Assembly (NCBI GenBank): GCA_020442225.1
Contig: JAGRKR010000702.1
Coordinates: 1 to 6,726, forward strand
DNA: 6,726 nucleotides
Reading direction: 5' to 3'
Origin: Hyphomicrobiaceae bacterium
Lineage (GTDB): Bacteria; Pseudomonadota; Alphaproteobacteria; Rhizobiales; Hyphomicrobiaceae
Shown here: piece after piece, positions 1 through 5,673 of the stretch
Numbering within the stretch: the first letter of the stretch is position 1
How the letters are laid out: every line of letters starts with the position of its first letter
Notes under the pieces: model-generated
Databases searched by the model: none
What the model saw: the letters and a program-made list of their open reading frames with translations, nothing else
What the model was told of the DNA's origin: nothing
Made by a program: the position numbers and the translations under genes

Positions 1-587
1 ATCGCGTAGCCCTGCTCGCGGATGCGCGCGAACTCGGCGTCGAGGTCGCCCGGTCGGGTCAGCGTGCGCTCGGTATAGCTCTTGAGCTTGCGGGCGGAGA
101 GCAGGCGCTCGCGGACGGCCGCATCCAGGTGCGCGAGCAACACCTTGCCGCCCGAGGTGCAATAGGCCGGCACGCGGCTGCCCGCCTGCAGGTGCACGCG
201 CAGCGACCAGTGGCATTCGATGCGCTCGAGATAGACGAACTCGAGACCGTCGAGCACGCCGACGTTGGCGGTCTCCTCCACCGTGTCGACGAGGTCCTGC
301 AGGATGGCGCGCACGGGCGCCGCCTGGTTGCCGGAGCGGAGCGCCGCCAGGGCCAGGCGCGACAGGCGCGGGCCGACGGAAAAGCGGTCGCGCACGGGAT
401 CGCGCAAGACGAGATCGTTCATCTCGAGTTGCCGGAGCACACGATGAATGGTCTGGCGCGGGATGTTCAATCTCGCCGTCAGGTCCGGCAGGCCCACCGC
501 CTGCGGCTGCTCGGCCACGACTTCGAGGATCGCCAGCGCCTTCTCGAGGGCAGACAGCCGCTCCCGGTTTTCGTCCGCTTCGCTCAT
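1..587 (-). CDS. IclR-family transcriptional regulator (3' end cut off by window edge); candidate SauR-type regulator
   Basis: Reading the minus strand from the ATG at 585-587 gives 195 residues with no stop before the window edge; IclR proteins are usually about 250-270 residues, so roughly the last quarter is missing. The protein starts MSEADENRERL. Residues about 13-60 form the winged helix-turn-helix, with LPDLTARL and the recognition-helix stretch IPRQTIHRVLRQLE. An interdomain helix follows (about 70-105), then the start of the effector-binding domain, including VYLERIE near 118-124 and YCTSGGKVLLAHL near 142-154, the usual place of an H/A-T-x-x-GKALLA motif. I chose this ATG because the frame upstream is open only to a stop near 670 and has no other ATG, GTG or TTG start. 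The ribosome site is weak. The gene is divergent from the dehydrogenase-ligase operon, the classic arrangement for an IclR protein controlling a catabolic operon. The effector is not visible; a sulfoacetate-related ligand is inference from the neighbours. Confidence 0.9.
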   Translation of the reverse strand, partial: MSEADENRERLSALEKALAILEVVAEQPQAVGLPDLTARLNIPRQTIHRVLRQLEMNDLVLRDPVRDRFSVGPRLSRLALAALRSGNQAAPVRAILQDLVDTVEETANVGVLDGLEFVYLERIECHWSLRVHLQAGSRVPAYCTSGGKVLLAHLDAAVRERLLSARKLKSYTERTLTRPGDLDAEFARIREQGYA

Positions 588-727
588 CGCTTCATCCGCC
601 CTGCCCGAGGGTCCACCCGCCGACCGGTCGCGCCCCGTCTTGGGGCACCCCGGATCGGCTCAATTCGCGTCCACCGCGCGTTGCGCAAGCACACCGGGGA
701 ACGGATCCCGCGCGGCCCACAGTGCAG

Positions 728-756
728 TTGACAAGGCCCATCTTCCATCGTTTATG
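728..756 (+). promoter_or_regulatory. Probable sigma-70 promoter of the dehydrogenase-ligase operon
   Basis: A perfect -35 hexamer TTGACA lies at 728-733. A spacer of 17 bases is followed by TTTATG at 751-756, a poor -10 (3 of 6 matches to TATAAT); TATGAG at 753-758 matches better (4 of 6) but with a 19-base spacer. A weak -10 next to a perfect -35 fits an activator-dependent or tightly controlled promoter. Transcription would start roughly 40 bases upstream of the dehydrogenase ATG. The -35 is clear; the -10 is uncertain. Confidence 0.5.
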
Positions 757-799
757 AGACACACTATCCCGTTTTTCAGAGGCTTTCGAGAAGGAAACG
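749..799 (+). promoter_or_regulatory. Candidate IclR-type operator: two direct repeats at 21-bp spacing plus an inverted half-element
   Basis: CGTTTATGAGA at 749-759 and CGTTTTTCAGA at 770-780 match at 9 of 11 positions and begin exactly 21 bp apart, about two helical turns. The core CGTTT appears again in inverse orientation at 795-799 (AAACG on the plus strand), overlapping the ribosome site of the dehydrogenase gene. The first copy overlaps the -10 region. IclR-family proteins such as PcaU and PobR are known to use sets of about 10-bp half-sites in mixed orientation, so this is a reasonable binding site for the adjacent regulator. It is an inference from a single sequence; chance similarity of short elements cannot be excluded. 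Confidence 0.35.
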
Positions 800-806
800 T
801 GGCGCC

Positions 807-2246
807 ATGCAGGATACTCCGGCCCCGCTCAAGGACAAAGCTGCCGCTACGGACGCCGCGGCCGATCCCGTTCCCGGTCTCATCGCCAGGGGTCGCGCGG
901 CCATGGCAGCCTTCGCCAATGTCGGCCAGGCGCGCATCGACGAAGCCGTGACGGCGCTGGCCTGGTCGATCTACGAGCCCGGCCGCGCCCGCAGGCTCGC
1001 CGAGATCGCCGCCGAGACGACCGGCCTCGGCAATGTCGAAAGCAAGGTCATCAAGAACACGCGCAAGACCTTCGGCACATTGCGCGACCTGCTCCGCGCC
1101 AAGTCCACGGGCATCATCGAGGAGATCCCCGAGAAGGGCCTCGTCAAGTACGCCAAGCCGGTCGGTGTCGTGGCTGCCATCACGCCCTCGACCAATCCGA
1201 GCGCGACCCCCGTCAACAAGGCCATGATGGCCGTCAAGGGCGGTAATGCCATCATCATCGCACCGCCGCCGACGGCCTGGAAGGCGACGAACGCCACCGT
1301 CGAGGCCATGCGGGCCGAGCTGACGCGCATCGGCGCACCGGCCGACCTCGTGCAGATCCTGCCGGCGCCGGTCACGCGCGACATGACGAACCGGGTGATG
1401 GCGCTCAGCGACCTCGTCGTGTGTACGGGCAGCCAGGTCAACGTCAAACAGGCCTACTCGTCCGGCAAGCCGGCGCTCGGCGTCGGTCTCGGCAACGCTC
1501 CCGTGATCATCGACGCCACCGCCGATCTCGACGACGCGGCCCACAAGATCATGCTGTCGAAGACCTTCGACAACGCCACATCCTGCTCGTCCGAGAACGC
1601 TGTCGTCATCGTCGACGCCGTCTACGACGCCGCCATCGCCGCGCTCGAGCGCCAGGGCGGCTACTTCGCCACGCCTGAGGAGCGCCAGCGCATCATCGAG
1701 CGCCTCTGGCAGGGCGGCAAGCTCAACCGCGCCGTCATCGCCCAGGGGCCGGAGAAGCTCGTCGAGGTGTTCGACCTCTCCGAGAAGGCCAAGGGCATGC
1801 GCTTCGTCATGGCGGCCGAGACCGGCGCCGGCAAGGACTTCCCGCTCTCGGGCGAGAAGCTGTCGCTGGTGCTGACGATCTACCGCGCCAAGGACTTCGC
1901 CGACGCCAAGCGCATCATCACCGACATCCTGGAGTACCAGGGCAAGGGCCACTCCTGCGGCATCCATACCAAGACCATGGAGCACGCGCGCGAGCTCGCC
2001 GAGGACATCGACGTGGTGCGCGTCCTGGTCAATCAGGCGCACACCTTCGGCAACGGCGGCGGCTTCAACAACGGGCTGCCCTTCACGCTGTCGATGGGCT
2101 GCGGCACCTGGCAGGCCAACTCGATCACCGAGAACCTCAACTGGCGCTGCTTCGTCAACATCACGCACCTCGTCACCACCATCCCCGAGGACAAGCCCTC
2201 CGAGGAGGCGCTGTTCGGGGCCTACTGGGCGAAGTACGGCAAGTAA
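807..2246 (+). CDS. sauS: CoA-acylating aldehyde dehydrogenase, probable sulfoacetaldehyde dehydrogenase (acylating) SauS
   Basis: A 479-residue cytosolic enzyme of the CoA-acylating aldehyde dehydrogenase group (the EutE/AdhE-N-like branch), interconverting an aldehyde plus CoA with an acyl-CoA using NAD(P). Visible motifs: PVGVVAAITPSTNP at about 118-131 (cofactor-binding Rossmann region); GVGLGNAPV at 225-233; KTFDNATSCSSENAVV at 252-267, with Cys260 as the expected catalytic thiol; and a C-terminal GTWQANSITENLNW near 433-446, typical of the SauS/SucD-like members. The first 20 or so residues are Ala/Asp-rich and look like a short variable extension. The start is supported by an AGAAGGA ribosome site at 789-795, 11 bases before the ATG. 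It is first in an operon with a two-subunit CoA ligase and faces an IclR regulator. This context favours reduction of sulfoacetyl-CoA to sulfoacetaldehyde, as in Cupriavidus necator SauS. The class is certain; the substrate is inferred, and acylating succinate- or malonate-semialdehyde dehydrogenase remains possible. Confidence 0.85.
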   Translation: MQDTPAPLKDKAAATDAAADPVPGLIARGRAAMAAFANVGQARIDEAVTALAWSIYEPGRARRLAEIAAETTGLGNVESKVIKNTRKTFGTLRDLLRAKSTGIIEEIPEKGLVKYAKPVGVVAAITPSTNPSATPVNKAMMAVKGGNAIIIAPPPTAWKATNATVEAMRAELTRIGAPADLVQILPAPVTRDMTNRVMALSDLVVCTGSQVNVKQAYSSGKPALGVGLGNAPVIIDATADLDDAAHKIMLSKTFDNATSCSSENAVVIVDAVYDAAIAALERQGGYFATPEERQRIIERLWQGGKLNRAVIAQGPEKLVEVFDLSEKAKGMRFVMAAETGAGKDFPLSGEKLSLVLTIYRAKDFADAKRIITDILEYQGKGHSCGIHTKTMEHARELAEDIDVVRVLVNQAHTFGNGGGFNNGLPFTLSMGCGTWQANSITENLNWRCFVNITHLVTTIPEDKPSEEALFGAYWAKYGK

Positions 2247-2267
2247 GGGCGGATCGGTGGAGGCGGC

Positions 2268-2283
2268 CCGCGCGCCCGCGCGG
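2268..2283 (+). terminator. GC hairpin between dehydrogenase and ligase genes (possible attenuator or processing site)
   Basis: In the 76-base gap between the two genes, CCGCGC (2268-2273) and GCGCGG (2278-2283) form a perfect 6-bp stem with a GCCC loop, followed at once by TTCTTTG. This resembles a weak intrinsic terminator with an interrupted T tract. Because it lies inside an operon, partial termination or an mRNA-processing or stability hairpin is more likely than full termination. It could lower ligase expression relative to the dehydrogenase. Confidence 0.35.
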
Positions 2284-2322
2284 TTCTTTGCTGCTGCCCC
2301 CCGCAAGCGAGGCTGAGGGAAC

Positions 2323-3444
2323 ATGAACTTCGAAGAGCATGCGGCCAAGCCGCTGTTGCGGGCAGCCGGCATCGAGACGCCGCGCGGGCTCATCGCCACG
2401 ACACCGGACGAAGCCGCCAAGGCGGCCGCCGAGATCGGCCCCTGCGTGGTCAAGGCGCAGGTGCCGACGGGCAAGCGCGGCAAGGCGGGCGGCATCAAGC
2501 TCGCCAAGACCCCGGACGAGGCGCGCGCGCATGCCACCCAGATCCTCGGCATGACCATCGGCGAGCACGTGGTGGAAAAGCTGCTCGTCGAGGCGCAGGT
2601 GCCGATCGCCTGCGAGATGTACGCCGCCATATTGAACGACGCCGAGGCCAAGTCGCCGCTGCTGCTGTTCTCCGCCAAGGGCGGCATGGACATCGAGGAG
2701 ATCGCCGCGACCCATCCGGGCGCCCTGGTCCGCCTGCCCCTCGACGTGCGCGCGCCGTTCCCCGTCGATGCCCTGAAGAAGATCCTGCCCTCGCAGGTCT
2801 CCGTCATTTCCGGCCGCCTCATCGAGCTGCTGGAGCAGCTATATGCCGTCTATCGGGACCACGACGCAGAGCTCGTCGAGATCAACCCGCTGGTGCTGAC
2901 ACAGGACGGTACGCTGGTGGCGCTCGACTGCAAGTTCGTCATGGACGACAACGGCCTGCCCCGCCACGCCGAGCTGGTGAAGACCGGCACGCCGGACAAG
3001 ACGACCGAGCTCGAGGATCGCGCCAAGGAGCTGCATCTGAAGTTCATCGAGCTCGAGGGTGAGGTGGGCGTGCTCGCCAACGGCGCCGGTCTTACCATGA
3101 CCACGATGGACGCCGTTCGCCACTACGGCGGCCGACCCGCCAACTTCCTCGAGATCGGCGGCGACAGCTACACCAAGGCGACGCCCGCCCTCGCGCTCGT
3201 GCTCGCCAATCCGAACGTCAAGTCGCTGCTCGTCAATTTCTGCGGAGCGTTCGCACGCACCGACGTGATGACCGAGGGCGTGATCAACGCCTGGCTCGAG
3301 CTCAAACCCAAGATCCCCATCTACTTCACCATCCACGGCACCGGGGAGCAGGAGGCCATCGCCATGGTGCGCAGCCGCCTCGGCATCGAGCCCTATGATC
3401 TCATGGACGACGCGGTGAAGGCCGCAGTGGAGGCCGCACAATGA
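2323..3444 (+). CDS. ADP-forming acyl-CoA ligase, SucC-like beta subunit (candidate sulfoacetate-CoA ligase beta, SauC type)
   Basis: A 373-residue homologue of succinyl-CoA synthetase beta (E. coli SucC has 388). Residues 1 to about 220 form the ATP-grasp half, with QVPTGKRGKAGG (46-57) in place of the SucC QVHAGGRGKAGG nucleotide loop, and EINPL at 186-190. Glu186, Asn188 and Asp202 (in LDCKF) match in spacing the residues that hold Mg-nucleotide in SucC. The C-terminal ligase domain has NGAGLTMTTMD (253-263), GGRPANFLEIGG (269-280) and VNFCGAFARTD (304-314). The last stretch departs from the SucC form FGGIVRCD in a segment that contacts the acid substrate, so the substrate is probably not succinate. 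Ribosome-binding purines GAGGG lie at 2315-2319, very close to the ATG, with GAGG at 2309-2312 as the better-spaced option. The stop overlaps the alpha-subunit start by 4 bases. With alpha it should make an acyl-CoA from acid, CoA and ATP; sulfoacetate is the favoured acid from context. Malate-CoA ligase (MtkA) is a less likely alternative. Confidence 0.85.
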   Translation: MNFEEHAAKPLLRAAGIETPRGLIATTPDEAAKAAAEIGPCVVKAQVPTGKRGKAGGIKLAKTPDEARAHATQILGMTIGEHVVEKLLVEAQVPIACEMYAAILNDAEAKSPLLLFSAKGGMDIEEIAATHPGALVRLPLDVRAPFPVDALKKILPSQVSVISGRLIELLEQLYAVYRDHDAELVEINPLVLTQDGTLVALDCKFVMDDNGLPRHAELVKTGTPDKTTELEDRAKELHLKFIELEGEVGVLANGAGLTMTTMDAVRHYGGRPANFLEIGGDSYTKATPALALVLANPNVKSLLVNFCGAFARTDVMTEGVINAWLELKPKIPIYFTIHGTGEQEAIAMVRSRLGIEPYDLMDDAVKAAVEAAQ

Positions 3445-4316
3445 TCGTCAGAGGCAACGAGACGGTCCTCGTGCAGGGGATCACCGGCAAGCAGGGCTCG
3501 TTCTGGGCCGACAAGATGCGCGGCTACGGCACCAAGGTCATCGGCGGCGTCAATCCCCGCCGGGCGGGCGAAACGCACCTGGACATGCCGGTCTGGGCCA
3601 CGGCCTGCGACGCCGCCAAGGATACCCGCGTCGACGTGTCCGTGCTGTTCATCCCGCCGTTCGGGGTCAAGGAGGCGATGCTCGACGCCATCGAGGCCGG
3701 CGTCAAGAAGATCGTCTGCCTGACCGAGCACGTGCCCGTGCAGGACACCATGTACTACCTCGCCGCCGCCAAGGAGGCGGGCGTGCAGGTGATCGGCCCG
3801 AATACGGCAGGCGTCGTCACCACGGGCGAGTGCTTCGTCGGCTTCATGCCGGCCTTCAACGAGCGCGTCTTCCGCAAGGGCGAGGTCGGCATCGTCTCGC
3901 GCTCGGGCAGTCTCGGCACGCTGCTCTGCCTCAATACGGTCGAGGCCGGCATGGGCATCTCCGCCTTCATCGGCATCGGCGGCGATCCCATCATCGGCAC
4001 GACGACCAAGGATGCACTGATCCAGCTCGACAAGGACCCGGCGACCAAGGCCGTGGCGCTCATCGGCGAGATCGGCGGCTCCATGGAGGAAGAGGCGGCG
4101 GAGTACGCCAAGACCATGACGAAGCCGGTCGCGGCGTTCATCGCCGGCGCCGCCTCGCCACCGGGCAAGAAGATGGGCCACGCGGGCGCCATCGTGCTCG
4201 GCGACAAGGGCAGCTATGCCGGCAAGAAGCGCGCGCTCGAGGACGCGGGCGTGGTCGTCTGCCCGACGCCCCAAGGCGTTCCCAAGGCGCTCAAGGCCCG
4301 GCTCGCCGGAGCCTGA
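3441..4316 (+). CDS. ADP-forming acyl-CoA ligase, SucD-like alpha subunit (candidate sulfoacetate-CoA ligase alpha, SauD type)
   Basis: A 291-residue homologue of succinyl-CoA synthetase alpha (E. coli SucD has 289). The N-terminal CoA-binding Rossmann domain shows VQGITGKQGSF (11-21) and GGVNPRRAGETHL (35-47). The ligase domain shows IGPNTAGV (118-125), GIVSRSGSLGT (150-160), FIGIGGDPIIGT (176-187), IGEIGGSMEEEAAEY (208-222; Glu210 is the counterpart of the Glu that positions the phosphohistidine) and GKKMGHAGAI (242-251), so His247 is the phosphorylated histidine. All catalytic residues are kept. IGPNCPG of SucD is IGPNTAG here, replacing the Cys next to the CoA thiol. The ATG overlaps the beta stop in an ATGA junction and has GGAGG at 3429-3433 seven bases upstream, indicating translational coupling. 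It supplies the CoA-binding and phosphohistidine half of the ligase. The family is certain; the acid substrate is inferred. Confidence 0.86.
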   Translation: MIVRGNETVLVQGITGKQGSFWADKMRGYGTKVIGGVNPRRAGETHLDMPVWATACDAAKDTRVDVSVLFIPPFGVKEAMLDAIEAGVKKIVCLTEHVPVQDTMYYLAAAKEAGVQVIGPNTAGVVTTGECFVGFMPAFNERVFRKGEVGIVSRSGSLGTLLCLNTVEAGMGISAFIGIGGDPIIGTTTKDALIQLDKDPATKAVALIGEIGGSMEEEAAEYAKTMTKPVAAFIAGAASPPGKKMGHAGAIVLGDKGSYAGKKRALEDAGVVVCPTPQGVPKALKARLAGA

Positions 4317-4335
4317 GCAGGCCGCGCAAAGCAGC

Positions 4336-4362
4336 GCCGGCGCGACCTTGCCAGGCGCCGGC
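4336..4362. terminator. Hairpin between convergent genes, probable bidirectional terminator
   Basis: GCCGGCGC at 4336-4343 and GCGCCGGC at 4355-4362 form a perfect 8-bp GC stem around an 11-base loop. It lies 20 bases after the stop of the ligase alpha gene and 5 bases beyond the stop of the opposing quinone reductase gene (TAG, 4367-4369 on the minus strand). The position between convergent genes suits a shared terminator. There is no T tract on either side, so termination may need Rho, or the hairpin may only protect 3' ends. Confidence 0.55.
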
Positions 4363-4366
4363 CGCT

Positions 4367-5359
4367 CTACTCCGGCATCTTCAAGAGCAGCTTGCCGCGC
4401 GAGGTGCCGCCCTCGAGCGCCTTGTGCGCCTCGCGCGCGGCCGCCAGCGGCCAGATGCGGTCGATCGTGACCTTGAGGTGACCGCTCCGCCACATCCCGA
4501 ACAGGTCATCGGCACGCCCGCGGATTTCCTCCTCGTCCTGCATGTAGTCGGACAGGTGCGGGCGCGTGAAGAAGATCGAGCCAGCCTCGGCCAGCTCCAG
4601 CGGCGTCACTGCCTCGACCAGGCCGGAGGCGCCGCCGTAGTTGATGCAGACGCCGCGTCGGCGGGTCGAACGGATAGAGCGCGCGATCGTGTCCCGGCCG
4701 ACCGCATCGTAGACCACGTGGCAGCCCTCGCGCCGGGTCAGATCCATGACGCGCGGCAGGAAGTCCTCCGTGCGGTAGTTGATGACATGATCGGCGCCGC
4801 GCGCCTCGGCGATCGCTGCCTTTTCCGCGCTTCCGACCGTGGTGATCACGGTCGCACCCAGCGCCTTGGCGAGTTGAATGAGTAGCTGGCCGACCCCACC
4901 GGCGCCGGCGTGGATCAAGCAGACATCGCCCTCTTTCAGCGGGAACGCGCTGGTCGAGAGATAGTGCGCGGTCGAGCCCTGGAGCTGCAACGCCGTAGCG
5001 ACGTCGAGCGGCACGTCGCCAGGCACCGGCACGAGCCGCCACGCCGGCACCGTCGCATACTCGGCATAGGCTCCGCGATGGATGCAGTAGGCGACGCGAT
5101 CTCCGGCCTTGAAGCCCTGGACGTTTGCACCGAGCTTCACGACCTCGCCGGCCCCTTCCATGCCGATCACCATCGGCAGCGGCGTCTTGTACGTATCGGA
5201 GCGCGCATAGGCCCCCGAGCGCATGTAGATGTCGATGAAATTCAGTCCCGCAAAAGCGTGCCGGACCAGCACCTCACCCGGTCCCGGCTCGGGCACCTCG
5301 ACATCGAGCACCTCGATCGCATCCGCACCGCCGAATGCGCGCACCCCCATAGCCTTCAT
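4367..5359 (-). CDS. NADPH:quinone reductase, zinc-independent MDR (Qor/zeta-crystallin) family
   Basis: A complete 330-residue medium-chain dehydrogenase/reductase of the quinone oxidoreductase branch (Qor is usually about 325). It should carry out NADPH-dependent reduction of quinones or similar electrophiles in the cytosol. The N-terminal GroES-like half has NFIDIYMRSGAY (40-51), the Qor signature region, and GMEGAGEV (66-73). The nucleotide-binding half has HAGAGGVGQLLIQLAKALGA (150-169) with the AGAGGVG loop at 151-157 used by NADPH enzymes, then YDAVG (217-221) and FFTRPHLSDY (263-272). No structural-zinc cysteine cluster is present, as expected for Qor. The first ATG is chosen because GGGAGGG lies 7 bases upstream (5367-5373 on the other strand); a second ATG three codons in is less well placed. 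It is convergent with the CoA-ligase operon and probably not part of that pathway. The exact physiological substrate is unknown. Confidence 0.9.
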   Translation of the reverse strand: MKAMGVRAFGGADAIEVLDVEVPEPGPGEVLVRHAFAGLNFIDIYMRSGAYARSDTYKTPLPMVIGMEGAGEVVKLGANVQGFKAGDRVAYCIHRGAYAEYATVPAWRLVPVPGDVPLDVATALQLQGSTAHYLSTSAFPLKEGDVCLIHAGAGGVGQLLIQLAKALGATVITTVGSAEKAAIAEARGADHVINYRTEDFLPRVMDLTRREGCHVVYDAVGRDTIARSIRSTRRRGVCINYGGASGLVEAVTPLELAEAGSIFFTRPHLSDYMQDEEEIRGRADDLFGMWRSGHLKVTIDRIWPLAAAREAHKALEGGTSRGKLLLKMPE

Positions 5360-5433
5360 TCGGCCACCCTCCCGTTCGTCTTTGTGCGTCGTGCGATCTT
5401 AGGCGTCACGGTCAGCAATTGCATGAGTTCCTG

Positions 5434-5451
5434 CAAACGTACGCAAGTTTG
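5434..5451. promoter_or_regulatory. Imperfect 18-bp palindrome upstream of quinone reductase gene, candidate operator
   Basis: CAAACGTACGCAAGTTTG has 5-bp perfect outer arms (CAAAC / GTTTG) and is symmetric at 14 of 18 positions about the central CG. It lies 75-92 bases upstream of the quinone reductase ATG, a plausible place for a repressor or redox-sensor site (HxlR, MarR and TetR families commonly control such genes). No regulator gene is seen next to it, so the partner is unknown. Confidence 0.35.
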
Positions 5452-5571
5452 TGCCCAGCTCATGTCCATTCTCGGAGCAGCCTTGCAACCAGGCGATGCA
5501 ATCTGGCAAAAAAAACATCACTAACCGTGCACTCGGGCCTTGTCATCGCCAGCTTCGACTTCCACGTAGTT

Positions 5572-5607
5572 GATGTGGGCTTCCCCCCTCTCCTGAAGGC
5601 CCACATC
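5572..5607. repeat. Inverted repeat with 9-bp perfect arms
   Basis: GATGTGGGC (5572-5580) and GCCCACATC (5599-5607) are exact reverse complements around an 18-base pyrimidine-rich centre. Three more pairs (TTC 5581-5583 with GAA 5595-5597) extend the stem past one bulged G at 5598. No T tract follows on either strand. It may be part of a 3'-end structure for the upstream minus-strand gene, or a remnant of a repeat element. Confidence 0.55.
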
Positions 5608-5614
5608 TGTGACA

Positions 5615-5630
5615 GCGCGCTCAGGCGCGC
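5615..5630. repeat. Small GC hairpin
   Basis: GCGCGC at 5615-5620 and again at 5625-5630, separated by TCAG, form a 6-bp stem with a 4-base loop. It sits between two longer hairpins and may belong to the same structured region. Alternating GC runs arise easily in DNA of this composition, so alone it means little. Confidence 0.35.
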
Positions 5631-5643
5631 ATGTATTCGCCAC

Positions 5644-5673
5644 GGAAGCCTCGTCCGCCACGACGGGGCTTCC
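5644..5673. terminator. 12-bp hairpin downstream of the CapA-like gene, probable transcript-end structure
   Basis: GGAAGCCTCGTC (5644-5655) pairs with GACGGGGCTTCC (5662-5673) over 12 positions with a 6-base loop. The single non-Watson-Crick pair (T5651 with G5666) is a G-U wobble in a plus-strand transcript and an A-C mismatch in a minus-strand one. It lies 36 bases past the stop of the CapA-like gene, so a terminator or 3'-end stabiliser for that gene is the obvious role. It lacks a T tract, and the pairing is slightly better for plus-strand RNA. Confidence 0.45.

Larger units (their letters stand above)
588..806. promoter_or_regulatory. Divergent intergenic control region
   Basis: This 219-bp spacer separates the starts of the IclR regulator (minus) and the dehydrogenase operon (plus), and I see no gene in it. 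It should carry the promoters of both and the regulator's binding site. The half nearest the operon is less GC-rich and holds the promoter and repeats listed separately. The half nearest the regulator is GC-rich and contains TTGCGCAA (681-688, a perfect 8-bp palindrome) and a 5-bp hairpin at 632-646. I cannot pick out a convincing promoter for the regulator. Confidence 0.7.

Noticed and set aside
632..646. A 5-bp hairpin (GCCCC / GGGGC) upstream of the regulator gene
   Set aside because: The stem is too short to be meaningful in DNA of this GC content.
681..688. TTGCGCAA palindrome as the IclR operator
   Set aside because: It is only 8 bp, does not extend beyond that, and is far from the operon promoter; the 21-bp-spaced repeats are a better candidate.
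129..731. A 200-codon plus-strand open frame at the left edge
   Set aside because: It is antisense to the IclR-family regulator, whose minus-strand translation gives a convincing helix-turn-helix and effector domain.
660..2822. A 720-codon open frame on the minus strand antisense to the dehydrogenase and ligase beta genes
   Set aside because: It is Asp/Gly/Arg/Val-rich low-complexity sequence without motifs, lies exactly opposite two genes with clear family motifs, and is typical of the frame left open by third-position GC bias.
2323..4316. Housekeeping succinyl-CoA synthetase (sucCD)
   Set aside because: There are no TCA-cycle neighbours, the acid-site motifs differ from SucC/SucD, and the genes are downstream of an acylating aldehyde dehydrogenase in a regulator-controlled operon.
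3393..4493. A 366-codon minus-strand open frame opposite the ligase alpha gene
   Set aside because: It has the same composition bias, runs through the convergent hairpin and into the end of the quinone reductase gene, and shows no family motif.
3830..4885. A 351-codon plus-strand open frame spanning the alpha-subunit gene and the 3' half of the quinone reductase gene
   Set aside because: It is an out-of-frame shadow of one gene continued as antisense of another, Arg/His-rich and without motifs.
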